Assembly: GCA_900543175.1 (NCBI GenBank)
Contig: UQQO01000073.1
Coordinates: 1-10,969, forward strand
Source of the DNA: an uncultured Fusobacterium sp.
GTDB taxonomy: Bacteria; Fusobacteriota; Fusobacteriia; Fusobacteriales; Fusobacteriaceae
Direction: 5' to 3'
Length of the DNA: 10,969 nt
Shown here in pieces: positions 1 to 9,803 of this stretch. The position numbers and the translations under genes were made by a program. Under the pieces are notes generated by a model. It made no database searches and was not told the DNA's origin. It saw only the letters and a program-made list of their open reading frames with translations. Within the stretch, counting starts at the first letter, position 1, and each line of letters starts with the position of its first letter.

Positions 1-69
1 ATTTTTATATAAAATATTTTAAATATTTATTTAAAGATAAAATTTTTGGTTAAAAAATAAAAAAAATAA

Positions 70-98
70 TTGATGAATAAAAAATAATAATGTATAAT
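70..98 (+). promoter_or_regulatory. Promoter of the beta-galactosidase operon
   Basis: A -35-like TTGATG (70-75) and a perfect -10 TATAAT (93-98) are separated by 17 bp, which puts the transcription start near 105 and gives a leader of about 60 nt before the ATG at 164. The whole upstream region is A/T-rich, so chance matches are possible, but the spacing is ideal and the -10 is exact. I see no clear operator palindrome here matching the one near the repressor gene. Confidence 0.6.
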
Positions 99-136
99 GA
101 AAAAAATAAAAAGTGATGTTTAATAAGAACAAATAA

Positions 137-3189
<3,053 letters not shown>

Positions 3190-3190
<1 letters not shown>

Positions 3191-4557
3191 TGGAACAGGT
3201 AGTTGAAAAAATATCATCTAAAGAAAGATATTCTTTTGCATTTGGTGCATTAGGTAAAGATTTGGTTTATGGAATAACAGCAACATTTGCAATGATTTAT
3301 TTTACAGATGTTTTAGGAGTAAGTGCGAGTTTTATAGGTATTGTTTTCTTTGTGGCAAGATTTTGGGATGCTATAAATGATTTAATGTGCGGTGTGATTG
3401 TTGATAATACAAAAAACAAATTTGGAAAATTTAGGACATGGCTTGTTATAGGAACAGTTTCAAATGGAATAGTTCTTGCTCTCATGTTTACTGATTTTGG
3501 ATTTACTGGAGCTGCTTTATATACATATGTTGCAGTTTCTTATGTTCTTTGGGGAATGACTTATACTCTTATGGATATTCCTTATTGGGCAATGATTCCA
3601 AATTTTTCAAAAGATAAAAAAGAACGTGAAAGAATATCTGTTCTTCCGAGAATATTTGCTTCTGTTGCAAATACTCTTATAATTGGAGGATTTGGAATTC
3701 AGATTATAGATTTTTTAGGAGGCGGGAATACAGGACTTGGATATTCAAGATTTGCTTATACAATTTCAATAGTTTTCCTTGTTACAATAGCAATTACAGT
3801 TGCCAATGTAAAAACTCCGGATAAGGTTGCTTCACTTTCAACAGAACACAATCAAGAAAAATTAACTTTCAAAAAAATGAAAGATTTAATAAAGAAAAAT
3901 GACCAGTTTTTAGTTACAATAGGAGTGAGCTTAACTTACAATGTTTCAATGTCTTTAATGTTTACCGTGGCCGTTTATTATTTCTTATATGCTTGTGGAA
4001 GTAAGGGAATGTTCGGAGTATTTATGTCATTTGCAAGTTTGGCAGAAGTTGCAGGATTATTCTTGTTTCCTAAAATGGCGGCTGTGACTACAAGAAAGAA
4101 AATATATTTTTATTCAGCACTTGTTCAGATAGTAGGTTTTGCAGTTTTATTGCTAACAGGAATTTTATGTCCACAGAACAGTGTTATGACAGCACTTTCT
4201 GGAGCATTGATAAAATTCGGGGCGGGAGTTCTTCTTGGAATAATAACAGTTACTCTTGCAGATGTTGTTGATTATGGAGAATATAAATTAAAAAAACGTA
4301 GTGAGACAATAATATTTTCAGCCCAGACTCTTCTTACAAAATTTACGGGGGCATTGGGAGCTCTGCTTGTGGGGTTTGTTTTAGATTTAACAGGTTATGT
4401 TCCAAATGCTGTGCAGGGAGCAGAAACTATATTTGTTCTTCGTTTAATAATGTGTATAATTCCAATGATATTTATAGCTGTAAGCTATATGATTTATAAA
4501 AAGAAATATATTCTTACACAGGAATATATGGCTAAAATATATTGCCACCTAAGCTAA
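3190..4557 (+). CDS. GPH-family sugar:cation symporter (MelB/LacS-like)
   Basis: This is a 455-residue inner-membrane permease of the glycoside-pentoside-hexuronide:cation symporter family, about 12 helices, which would import a galactoside together with H+ or Na+. Family marks: GKD at residues 22-24, FWDAIND at 58-64 keeping both aspartates (D60, D64) that correspond to the cation-site pair of MelB, then VDNTKNKFGKFRTW (71-84), and DVVDYGEYKLKKRSE in the second half from about residue 358. The usual proline after AIND is leucine here. There is no C-terminal EIIA domain of the kind that regulates Streptococcus LacS. The start ATG overlaps the last base of the beta-galactosidase stop codon (TAATG), with AGGAGGA at 3175-3181. 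The neighbouring enzyme suggests lactose or a similar beta-galactoside as substrate, but substrate cannot be read from the sequence. Confidence 0.9.
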
Positions 4558-4570
4558 AATTAATATACCT

Positions 4571-4602
4571 AAAAAAGGACTGCCTAAAGGCAGTTCTTTT
4601 TT
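4571..4602. terminator. Two-way intrinsic terminator between symporter and repressor
   Basis: The stem GGACTGCC / GGCAGTTC (one G.T pair) closes a TAAA loop and is flanked by six As on the left and six Ts on the right, so it works as a Rho-independent terminator in both directions. It lies between convergent genes and overlaps the first two bases of the repressor's stop codon, so it serves both the lac operon and the repressor. Confidence 0.93.
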
Positions 4603-5647
4603 AGAATTTATTTAATTTTTTTATACTTTGTTTTTCTGTTATATATGGAAAAGTAAGAATTTGTACAGGACGAAATAATTTTGTCTTAGCTTGCTTTACT
4701 GTAAGTTCTACAGCTGTTTGGGCCATATACTCACTATCTATACTTATGCTTGAAAGAGGTGGGGTTATAAAAGCTGAAAAAATAGTGTTATTATAACTTA
4801 AAACACTTATTTCTTCAGGAACTTTAATATTCTTTTCCTTAAGTGCATTCAAAATCCCTAAAGCAACACTTTCATTTACTGCTAAAAAAACAGTAGGAAG
4901 ATTTTTTATATTTTTTTCTATAAAAAGTTTAGTATTCTCATAAGCACTTTCTGTTGAACGTTCACATTCAAGTAAAGAGCAATTTTCAGAAATATTTTTT
5001 TCTTTTATATACTCTAAAAAAGCAACTCTTTTTATTTCAAGTTCTAATTCTTTAAAAATATTTGGAGCAGTTTTAGGTCCTGCAAAGCAGATATTTTTAT
5101 GACCACAACTAATTAAATAATCTACTCCTCTTTTTAGTCCAAGTTTAAGATCTACAATAACACTAGAATAATTACCATCGTGAGGTGCACAGTCAAGAAA
5201 GACAATATTTTTTGTAATTTTTTTCATATCATCAATTTCTTTTACAGAAAAATGACCTATTGTAATAATTCCATCAACTTTTTTATTTGGAAAAAAATTA
5301 TACTTTTTGCTCTTTGTGTTATATTGGATTTTTACAGTTTCAATTTTCTTATTAAAACATTCTTGCTCTACAAATCCTTTTAAATATAAGTAATAAGGGT
5401 CTTGAATATGTTCTTGTATATTAGAAGGTTCAACAATTCCAAGACAACATCTATTATATAAAGAAGATTTAATTTTTTGTTTATTTTTCTTACTTTGAAG
5501 AGTTTTATATCCTGAAGTTTTTGCTACTGTTTTTATTATTTTTTTAGTTTCTTCGCTTGCCCTCAAAGTTTTATCGTTATTTAAAACTCTTGAAATAGTG
5601 GCTATAGAATAACCTGTTATTTCTGAGAGGTTTTTTAAAGTCACCAT
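4601..5647 (-). CDS. LacI/GalR-family transcriptional repressor, EbgR-like
   Basis: This 348-residue DNA-binding regulator probably controls the convergent beta-galactosidase/symporter operon. The N-terminal helix-turn-helix spans residues 4-23 (LKNLSEITGYSIATISRVLN), followed by the hinge-helix region and a periplasmic-binding-protein-like effector domain (about 70-340). The opening segment, including the NNDKTLRASEETKK stretch, resembles E. coli EbgR more than LacI, which fits a regulator of a beta-galactosidase gene. The ATG at 5647 (reading leftward) follows a strong AGGAGGT site (5652-5658). The gene converges on the operon rather than diverging from it, so it does not share a promoter with its presumed target. 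The inducing sugar is not known from the sequence; allolactose or another galactoside is an inference from context. Confidence 0.9.
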   Translation of the reverse strand: MVTLKNLSEITGYSIATISRVLNNDKTLRASEETKKIIKTVAKTSGYKTLQSKKNKQKIKSSLYNRCCLGIVEPSNIQEHIQDPYYLYLKGFVEQECFNKKIETVKIQYNTKSKKYNFFPNKKVDGIITIGHFSVKEIDDMKKITKNIVFLDCAPHDGNYSSVIVDLKLGLKRGVDYLISCGHKNICFAGPKTAPNIFKELELEIKRVAFLEYIKEKNISENCSLLECERSTESAYENTKLFIEKNIKNLPTVFLAVNESVALGILNALKEKNIKVPEEISVLSYNNTIFSAFITPPLSSISIDSEYMAQTAVELTVKQAKTKLFRPVQILTFPYITEKQSIKKLNKF

Positions 5648-5673
5648 TTTTACCTCCTAATTTACAAGAAAAA

Positions 5674-5688
5674 TTACCTGAAAGGTAA
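5674..5688. promoter_or_regulatory. Candidate autoregulatory operator palindrome
   Basis: A 15-bp perfect inverted repeat, TTACCT-GAA-AGGTAA, lies 26 bp upstream of the repressor's start codon and just downstream of its -10. That is a position where LacI-family proteins often block their own transcription. It has an odd centre rather than the CG-centred core typical of many LacI/GalR sites, and I find no second copy near the lacZ promoter, so the assignment is tentative. Confidence 0.4.
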
Positions 5689-5706
5689 AATCTACCTATT
5701 TTTTAT

Positions 5707-5735
5707 AGTATAACAGAATTTTACAAGAAAAACAA
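5707..5735 (-). promoter_or_regulatory. Promoter of the repressor gene
   Basis: On the minus strand a -10 TATACT (5707-5712) and a weaker -35 TTGTTT (5730-5735) are 17 bp apart, with the transcription start near 5700. A direct repeat TTTACAAGAAAAA occurs at 5661-5673 and again at 5720-5732, the second inside the spacer, flanking the palindrome at 5674-5688; it may be part of the regulatory site. Confidence 0.5.
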
Positions 5736-5938
5736 TCAGCAAGAGATTTTATTAATTTATATTTCAATTTACATTTATGGAATAATCTCTTTTTCAATAC
5801 AAACGATGTCATATTTTTGAGCTATACCCTAAGACAACTAAAAAATATTAGAGAAAATTTGAATATAAGTAAAAGAATCTTGAAAAGATAATATTTTTAT
5901 TAATTTTTTAAAATATATAATATAATTGAGATGATACC
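5736..5938. other. Intergenic region with no recognised gene
   Basis: About 200 bp between the repressor promoter and the hic locus. No open frame with a ribosome binding site was seen on either strand. TATAAT at 5921-5926 could be a -10 for the hic genes, but no good -35 precedes it. A loose inverted repeat (AGAGATT 5742-5748 / AATCTCT 5784-5790) is too widely spaced to call. Confidence 0.5.
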
Positions 5939-6108
5939 ATGGGTTCAAACTTTAAAGACCTCGTCCAACTATTAAAAGAAATGGTTGGGAATATTGTAGA
6001 ACCAAAGGCTATACTAAGAATGGGAAAGCCTTGCTTGTTCCGAAGCATAATAAAGATATTGATAAAGGGTTGTATAATAAAATTCTTAAGGAAGGTAGAG
6101 CTAAATAG
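5939..6108 (+). pseudogene. hicA: Frameshifted hicA-like mRNA interferase toxin
   Basis: HicA toxins are ~60-residue dsRBD-fold ribonucleases that cleave mRNA and are held by HicB. Here the first frame reads MGSNFKDLVQLLKE (5939-5980). The reading then has to move to another frame, where (N)GWEYCRTKGYTKNGK, LLVPKHNKDIDKG and LYNKILKEGRAK continue to a TAG at 6106-6108. One missing A in GAAATGG (about 5978-5984, expected GAAAATGG) explains the break. The family pattern has G-S-H-H after the R-x-K segment; here KG is followed directly by YTKNGK, so the catalytic His segment is also absent. The joined product would be 56 residues, about four short of normal, in line with an in-frame loss. It sits 35 bp upstream of hicB, the usual order. 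It is almost certainly toxin-dead unless the frameshift is a sequencing error, and even then it lacks the catalytic His. Confidence 0.85.
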
Positions 6109-6143
6109 CTCTAGTTTCTCTTAAATGTAAGGAGGATATTGAT

Positions 6144-6554
6144 ATGAAAGATAAATATATTTATCCCGCAATATTTCATGTGGCAGAAGAAGGTGGATAC
6201 TGGATAGAATTTCCAGATTTACCAATGGCAAATACTCAAGGAGAAGATTTAGAAGATGCTCTGTTTATGGCAAAAGATTGTCTAGGAGTATATTTAAGCT
6301 GTTTGGAAGAGGAAAAGGAAGAAATACCTAAACCTACAATTCCATATACTGATACCACTGAATTAGAAAATGGAGATTTTATTCAATTAGTAGAGGTTTA
6401 TATGGCTACTTATAGAGATGAGTATAAAAATGAAATGGAAAGAAAAAATGTAACAATTCCAAGATGGCTTAATGATATAGTAAAAGAGAAAAAAATAAAC
6501 TGTTCAGCAGTTTTAACAACAGCCTTAAAAGAGAAACTTGGAATTCCTTATTAA
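6144..6554 (+). CDS. hicB: HicB-family antitoxin
   Basis: This 136-residue protein has the two-part HicB layout. The N-terminal partial RNase H fold runs from about residue 4 to 70 (YPAIFHVAEEGGYWIEFPDLP, then GEDLEDALFMAKDCLGVYL). The C-terminal part is a ribbon-helix-helix/Arc-like DNA-binding segment at about 98-134 (RKNVTIPRWLNDIVKEKK then SAVLTTALKEKLG). Such proteins neutralise HicA by binding it and repress their own operon. A strong AAGGAGG lies at 6129-6135, 8 nt before the ATG. It is intact although the adjoining toxin gene is broken, so it is now either an orphan DNA-binding protein, an antidote to HicA elsewhere, or simply not yet decayed. A terminator follows directly. Confidence 0.9.
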   Translation: MKDKYIYPAIFHVAEEGGYWIEFPDLPMANTQGEDLEDALFMAKDCLGVYLSCLEEEKEEIPKPTIPYTDTTELENGDFIQLVEVYMATYRDEYKNEMERKNVTIPRWLNDIVKEKKINCSAVLTTALKEKLGIPY

Positions 6555-6562
6555 AATTCTAG

Positions 6563-6605
6563 CTGCATTAAAAATCTTAAATGTTTAAGATATAGTGCAG
6601 TTTTT
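6563..6605 (+). terminator. Intrinsic terminator after hicB
   Basis: The outer stem CTGCA (6563-6567) / TGCAG (6596-6600) and the inner stem ATCTTAAA (6574-6581) / TTTAAGAT (6584-6591) are separated by an AT-rich internal loop and followed by TTTTT (6601-6605). The structure starts 9 bp after the hicB stop. Confidence 0.75.
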
Positions 6606-6680
6606 AATTTTAAACAAATTAACTTCATTGAAAAATAAGATAGTAGTATAAATAGAATGTGATAAATCTTTATAAAAATA

Positions 6681-6965
6681 TTAACTTAAAAATTTCTGAT
6701 AATAAATACTAAAATGATGATTACATTTTTTAGAGTTACAAGTAAATCTAGAATAAAATTCATAATCATGGTGTAAATATGTGGAAGTTCCACATACAGG
6801 GCATTTAGGATATTTAGAAGAAGGAATCTTCTTAGGTTTAGCAGGTGTAAATTGGTGTAAACAACCATGAGATTTACATTGATATTTTTGAAAGCCATCT
6901 TTATCTTTACCATAACGATAAAGATCTTTAGAAAAATATTTAGGACAAATAATATTATTAATCAT
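6681..6965 (-). pseudogene. Truncated insertion-sequence transposase, N-terminal zinc-ribbon fragment
   Basis: This 94-residue frame resembles the N-terminal zinc-ribbon part of an IS transposase (pattern CPxC...YGK.K.G.QKYQC...F, then a second ribbon). The second ribbon is complete: C55-P-V-C58 and C76-x4-C81. In the first ribbon C7, C30 and C35 remain, but the partner expected at position 10 is Tyr (CPKY), so the site is damaged. No DDE catalytic domain follows; the frame stops at FLS and the next 75 bp before the hicB terminator is not recognisable. The ATG at 6965 has AAGGAG upstream at 6979-6984. I cannot name the IS family. It reads on the opposite strand to hicB and marks the region as mobile-element-derived. 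A standalone zinc-ribbon protein is a less likely alternative. Confidence 0.7.
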
Positions 6966-7182
6966 AGTTAGTAACTGCTCCTTTTCTTATTGTATTCTTC
7001 AAAAACGAGGGAGGAAAAATAATTCTGGACAAATTATTATACTACAAAGGATTAGGAGTGGTTCATATAAATTTAAGTTAACAGATACAAAATATGGGAA
7101 ATGTAAAGGCAAATTTCTTTGAAGGAACAGTAACAAGTTATAATATGAGTTCATCTGTTGAAGGATGGGATGAATTCTAAAA
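6966..7182. other. Intergenic region, likely IS-flank debris
   Basis: No supported gene. A 28-codon ATG frame at 7094-7180 has no ribosome binding site, and other frames are interrupted. No terminal inverted repeats or target duplications that would define the ends of the transposase fragment at 6681-6965 could be identified. Confidence 0.5.
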
Positions 7183-7211
7183 TTGACAGGTATAAATTAA
7201 TGTGTTAATAT
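7183..7211 (+). promoter_or_regulatory. Strong extended -10 promoter for the DUF6485 gene
   Basis: A perfect -35 TTGACA (7183-7188), a 17-bp spacer ending in TGT (extended -10), and TAATAT (7206-7211). The start would be near 7218, leaving a leader of about 125 nt before the ATG at 7343, and the leader holds an intrinsic terminator. This is among the best promoters in the window. Confidence 0.82.
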
Positions 7212-7233
7212 AGAGACATAAAAAATAGAATAT

Positions 7234-7316
7234 CTTAATGCGTCACCGGACGAACGAATTTTTTAAGTTCATTATTATCTCTTTAGGTCTTGTAGGGATA
7301 ATAGTGGACTTTTTTT
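7234..7316 (+). promoter_or_regulatory. Candidate attenuator/riboswitch leader with intrinsic terminator
   Basis: A 15-bp stem, left arm 7265-7279 (AAGTTCATTATTATC), right arm 7297-7311 (GATAATAGTGGACTT, two G.T pairs), loop 7280-7296, ends in a T run at 7310-7316. It lies between the promoter (7183-7211) and the start codon at 7343, so full-length expression requires read-through. Upstream, CTTAA (7234-7238) can pair with TTAAG (7263-7267), enclosing a small CGTC-ACCG-GACG hairpin (7241-7252). This overlaps the left foot of the terminator stem and could act as an antiterminator. I do not recognise a known riboswitch class; a plain leaky leader terminator is also possible. Confidence 0.6.
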
Positions 7317-7342
7317 ACAATTTTTTATAAGGGGGAAAAAAT

Positions 7343-7561
7343 ATGAGCGAAAAACATTTTTGTAGTTGTACAGATCATAAGTGTCCAATGAATCCAGTAA
7401 ACCACGATAAAGGGTGTGATTTATGTGTTCAGAAATGTTTAAAATTAAATGAGATTCCATCTTGTTTCTTTAAAAAAATATCATTGGATAGACCAGAAAA
7501 TGAGGATTACACATTTAAGGGATTTGCAGCCTTTGTAGAGAAATATTTAAAAGAGAAATAA
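7343..7561 (+). CDS. DUF6485-like small cysteine-rich protein
   Basis: This 72-residue cytoplasmic protein of unknown function has seven cysteines in a spaced pattern: C7-x-C9-x4-C14, then C25-x2-C28-x3-C32, and C41 in the SCFF segment. That pattern suggests metal binding (zinc or Fe-S), although no metal can be assigned from sequence. His5, His12 and His21 add possible ligands. The C-terminal part (about 50-72) is a likely helix, GFAAFVEKYLKE. It resembles the DUF6485 family from memory of the cysteine-rich N-terminus. The start is fixed by AAGGGGG (7329-7335). It is monocistronic: a strong promoter and a terminator-bearing leader precede it, and a two-way terminator follows at once. The elaborate leader suggests its expression responds to a signal. 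Confidence 0.78.
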   Translation: MSEKHFCSCTDHKCPMNPVNHDKGCDLCVQKCLKLNEIPSCFFKKISLDRPENEDYTFKGFAAFVEKYLKEK

Positions 7562-7567
7562 AATAAA

Positions 7568-7611
7568 AAAATGTACCTTAGTCTTAAAAAGGAAGATTTA
7601 AGGTACATTTT
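7568..7611. terminator. Two-way intrinsic terminator between DUF6485 gene and Nudix gene
   Basis: A 13-bp perfect stem, AAAATGTACCTTA (7568-7580) and TAAGGTACATTTT (7599-7611), has A/T tracts on both sides and sits between convergent genes. Confidence 0.88.
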
Positions 7612-7621
7612 ATTTTGAATA

Positions 7622-8137
7622 TTATTTGTTTAAAGATTTATAAAGATAAATAGTAAAAATAGTTTTAAAATCTGTTGTAATCTCTTCTATTTTATCTAAG
7701 TCAAACCATTTACCCTCTAAGTCTTCTCCAAGGTCTAATTTTAAGTTTTGCGGCTTTATAGAGTCATCTTTTAATTGGATTATATACATGTATAAAGATT
7801 CACTTGTATACCCTGGAGAAAGTATAAGAGGTTTTTTAGGAATATAAATGATATTATAGTCATTTTTTAAATATCCTGTTTCCTCTTCGATTTCTCTTTC
7901 AAGAGTGTATAGTGGATCTTCTCCATCTTCCATTATTCCAGCAGGAACTTCATACATCTCTCCTTGAAATCCTGGGCGATATTGTTTTACTAAAAGAGCT
8001 TTATCTCCCTTGGCATTTAATACAAGAGCAGCAATAGCATTTGGTTTATCTAAGTATTCCAGTTGGATTCCTGTTGTAGGGTGTTTTTCAATAGCGATCT
8101 TTAAAAAATGAAGATCCTCTAATTTCTCAAGTTTCAT
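7622..8137 (-). CDS. Nudix hydrolase, ADP-ribose pyrophosphatase-like
   Basis: This 171-residue cytoplasmic enzyme carries a complete Nudix box at residues 67-89 (G67-x5-E73-x7-R81-E-x-E84-E85-x-E86-T-G88-Y), which binds Mg2+ and cleaves nucleoside diphosphates linked to another group. VPAG before the box and LSPGYTSE after it (residues 106-113) are the usual marks of ADP-ribose/ADP-sugar pyrophosphatases (NudF/YqkG type), which give AMP plus ribose 5-phosphate. Length is normal for that class. An AAGGAG site lies 10 nt upstream of the ATG. It is the second gene of an operon with the DUF1576 membrane protein, whose stop is 17 nt away, and a terminator follows. Activity on another nucleotide sugar is possible. 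Confidence 0.9.
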   Translation of the reverse strand: MKLEKLEDLHFLKIAIEKHPTTGIQLEYLDKPNAIAALVLNAKGDKALLVKQYRPGFQGEMYEVPAGIMEDGEDPLYTLEREIEEETGYLKNDYNIIYIPKKPLILSPGYTSESLYMYIIQLKDDSIKPQNLKLDLGEDLEGKWFDLDKIEEITTDFKTIFTIYLYKSLNK

Positions 8138-8154
8138 AATAAATCTCTCCTTTT

Positions 8155-9498
8155 CTATTCATCATCTTGATTAAGTTCATCAAGTCTTTTTCTCTCTTTT
8201 GTAATTGCATCATAAAGTTGTTTTTTTCTTTTTAAATATTTTATTCTCTCTTTATCTCTATGTTCTTTAATTGTGTTCATAATAGGAAGAAGGAAACCAG
8301 CCACAATACCAGCAGAGAAACCGTTATTATATAGATTTAATCCTCCATGTACTGTCCCTATACTTTGAACAACTGCTAGATGTAACCAACCAGCAACGAT
8401 ACCCCAGAATGTTCCATACACCCCAGCAACAGGAGCTAAAGATGTACCAAATAGTCCAGATAGTGCTACTGTGAATGAATCGGTATAGCTTCCAAATTTT
8501 GCTAAATATACCCCTATTAAGATAGGAATTGTATTGATAAAATGCTTTCCATAAGCAGAGAAACCAACAATAGTTAATATTCCAGCTAGAAGAGGTCCGT
8601 TGAGAGTTTGTTTTAAAAACATTACAAATCCCATAGCAACAAATCCCATAATTCCCATATTAATAAAAGTTAATCCATATCCATATTTTTTTATATAATC
8701 AGCTTTTAACCCAGAGTCACATAAAAGTTTTTTATAGCCATTAAAAGAGCTACCATTGATAAAAAATCCAACAATAATAAGTGTTAAAAAAGTTCCTGTA
8801 CAAATAAGTTTTAAAGCTAAATCAAATTCATAAGAGATTATTCTTTGAGGTGTTATTTGAAACTTATATAGTTTCAAAATAGAGGTTATAACAGCTCCTA
8901 AAATTCCCCCAGTAAATCCAAGGTTATACAGGTTAAATCCCTCATGGAAACCAGCCATTTTACTAGCTAATGGAGTTACAATAAAACCAATTATTATTCC
9001 TAGAACAATAGCATTCAAATAAGAAGTTTCAGTGGTATCTACTCTAAAAGCTACCTCACTAACAAAGGGAGCAAGGGCACTGGCAAAGGAGATAGTAATA
9101 AAAATCTCTTTAAATTCTATTCTCTCATAGAGACTATATAAAATTCCACCTAAATAGAAAGGGATAATATTTAATATATTTTTTCCAAAGAAGGAAAAAC
9201 CAAAAACTGTAAAAAAAGATGCTATGGCTAATCCTGTAATCTCTATTTTCATTATTTTCATTAAGGTAAAATTAAAACCAAAAATTAAAAAGGCATTTAA
9301 GAAAGTTGCTCCAATTCCACCTATTTCAAGGAAGTCAGTGATTAAAACAGCTTGAGAAGTTATTATTTTTAATAGTCCAGTAAAAACATTTTCTCTTTCA
9401 TGAATAACATAACCTATAAAACATAATATAATAAAACCAATAAGGATAGTAGATACAAATTTTATTTTTTTCATTCTCTTTGCATTAAAGTTATCCAT
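8155..9498 (-). CDS. DUF1576 integral membrane protein with internal duplication
   Basis: This 447-residue inner-membrane protein of unknown function has roughly 10-12 hydrophobic segments, a short basic cytoplasmic N-terminus (NAKRMKKIK), and a charged C-terminal helix (about 408-447). It is built from two related halves. [14 protein letters not shown] (100-113) matches [14 protein letters not shown] (312-325); [13 protein letters not shown] (139-151) matches [12 protein letters not shown] (351-362); and [14 protein letters not shown] (185-198) matches [14 protein letters not shown] (384-397). Paired repeats of this kind are common in transporters and channels, so a transport role is a reasonable inference, but no substrate is indicated. 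Start: ATG at 9498 with GGAGGG four or so bases upstream. It is the first gene of an operon with the Nudix hydrolase. The family name is from recognition of the NLYNxGF pattern; I am fairly sure of it. Confidence 0.85.
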   Translation of the reverse strand: MDNFNAKRMKKIKFVSTILIGFIILCFIGYVIHERENVFTGLLKIITSQAVLITDFLEIGGIGATFLNAFLIFGFNFTLMKIMKIEITGLAIASFFTVFGFSFFGKNILNIIPFYLGGILYSLYERIEFKEIFITISFASALAPFVSEVAFRVDTTETSYLNAIVLGIIIGFIVTPLASKMAGFHEGFNLYNLGFTGGILGAVITSILKLYKFQITPQRIISYEFDLALKLICTGTFLTLIIVGFFINGSSFNGYKKLLCDSGLKADYIKKYGYGLTFINMGIMGFVAMGFVMFLKQTLNGPLLAGILTIVGFSAYGKHFINTIPILIGVYLAKFGSYTDSFTVALSGLFGTSLAPVAGVYGTFWGIVAGWLHLAVVQSIGTVHGGLNLYNNGFSAGIVAGFLLPIMNTIKEHRDKERIKYLKRKKQLYDAITKERKRLDELNQDDE

Positions 9499-9527
9499 AA
9501 GCCCTCCAATAAAGAAATATTAATTAA

Positions 9528-9556
9528 ATATTATTATTTTTTTATATTAAAGTCAA
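9528..9556 (-). promoter_or_regulatory. Promoter of the DUF1576-Nudix operon
   Basis: On the minus strand, TTGACT (9551-9556) and TAATAT (9528-9533) are separated by 17 bp. The start would be near 9521, giving a leader of only about 22 nt before the start codon. Confidence 0.7.
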
Positions 9557-9643
9557 ACATATGTTATATATGATTATTTAGAAAAAAATAATATTTTTCC
9601 TATAATTTATCATTCTAATAAAAAGTAAAAATATTATTATCCC

Positions 9644-9803
9644 TAACATCAAGTTGACGCAATTTGGAGGTGAATATTAGAAGCCCTTAGCGAAATGCAG
9701 TTAAGAAAATGCAACGTGTTTGAGGCGTAGCCGAGTTTTGCATTTTCAACGGAATGAACAATAGGGATTCTTTATTCACTGACATGGAGACAACTTGATG
9801 TTA
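9644..9803. repeat. 160-bp structured non-coding element with 13-bp perfect inverted ends
   Basis: The ends TAACATCAAGTTG (9644-9656) and CAACTTGATGTTA (9791-9803) are exact inverted repeats. Inside are nested stems: GTGAATA (9670-9676) with TATTCAC (9773-9779), a GAA/TTC and CCCT/AGGG continuation, then a 10-bp perfect stem GAAAATGCAA (9705-9714) / TTGCATTTTC (9738-9747), and GGC-GTA-GCC (9724-9732) at the tip. A second AAATGCA copy at 9693-9699 could replace the one at 9707-9713 in pairing. No protein is encoded. It is visibly richer in GC than its flanks. The layout fits a MITE-like mobile element or a structured RNA; the TA at each outer edge would fit a TA target duplication but is also part of the palindrome. 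Confidence 0.7.

Noticed and set aside
5180-5383. 67-codon plus-strand frame inside the repressor gene
   Set aside because: Antisense shadow of the LacI-family gene with low-complexity Phe/Ile-rich content.
5742-5790. AGAGATT / AATCTCT inverted repeat followed by Ts as a terminator
   Set aside because: The loop is about 35 nt of AT-rich sequence with no supporting inner stem; too weak.
7094-7180. 28-codon ATG frame upstream of the DUF6485 promoter
   Set aside because: No ribosome binding site, no recognised similarity, and it ends just before the promoter; may be debris.
7234-7267. Possible guanidine-III or other known riboswitch, from the CCGGACGA string in the leader
   Set aside because: Only a short string matches; the remaining conserved positions and pseudoknot are absent, so I kept it as an unclassified leader.
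7275-7460. 61-codon minus-strand frame across the DUF6485 leader
   Set aside because: Antisense to a supported gene and terminator, no ribosome binding site.
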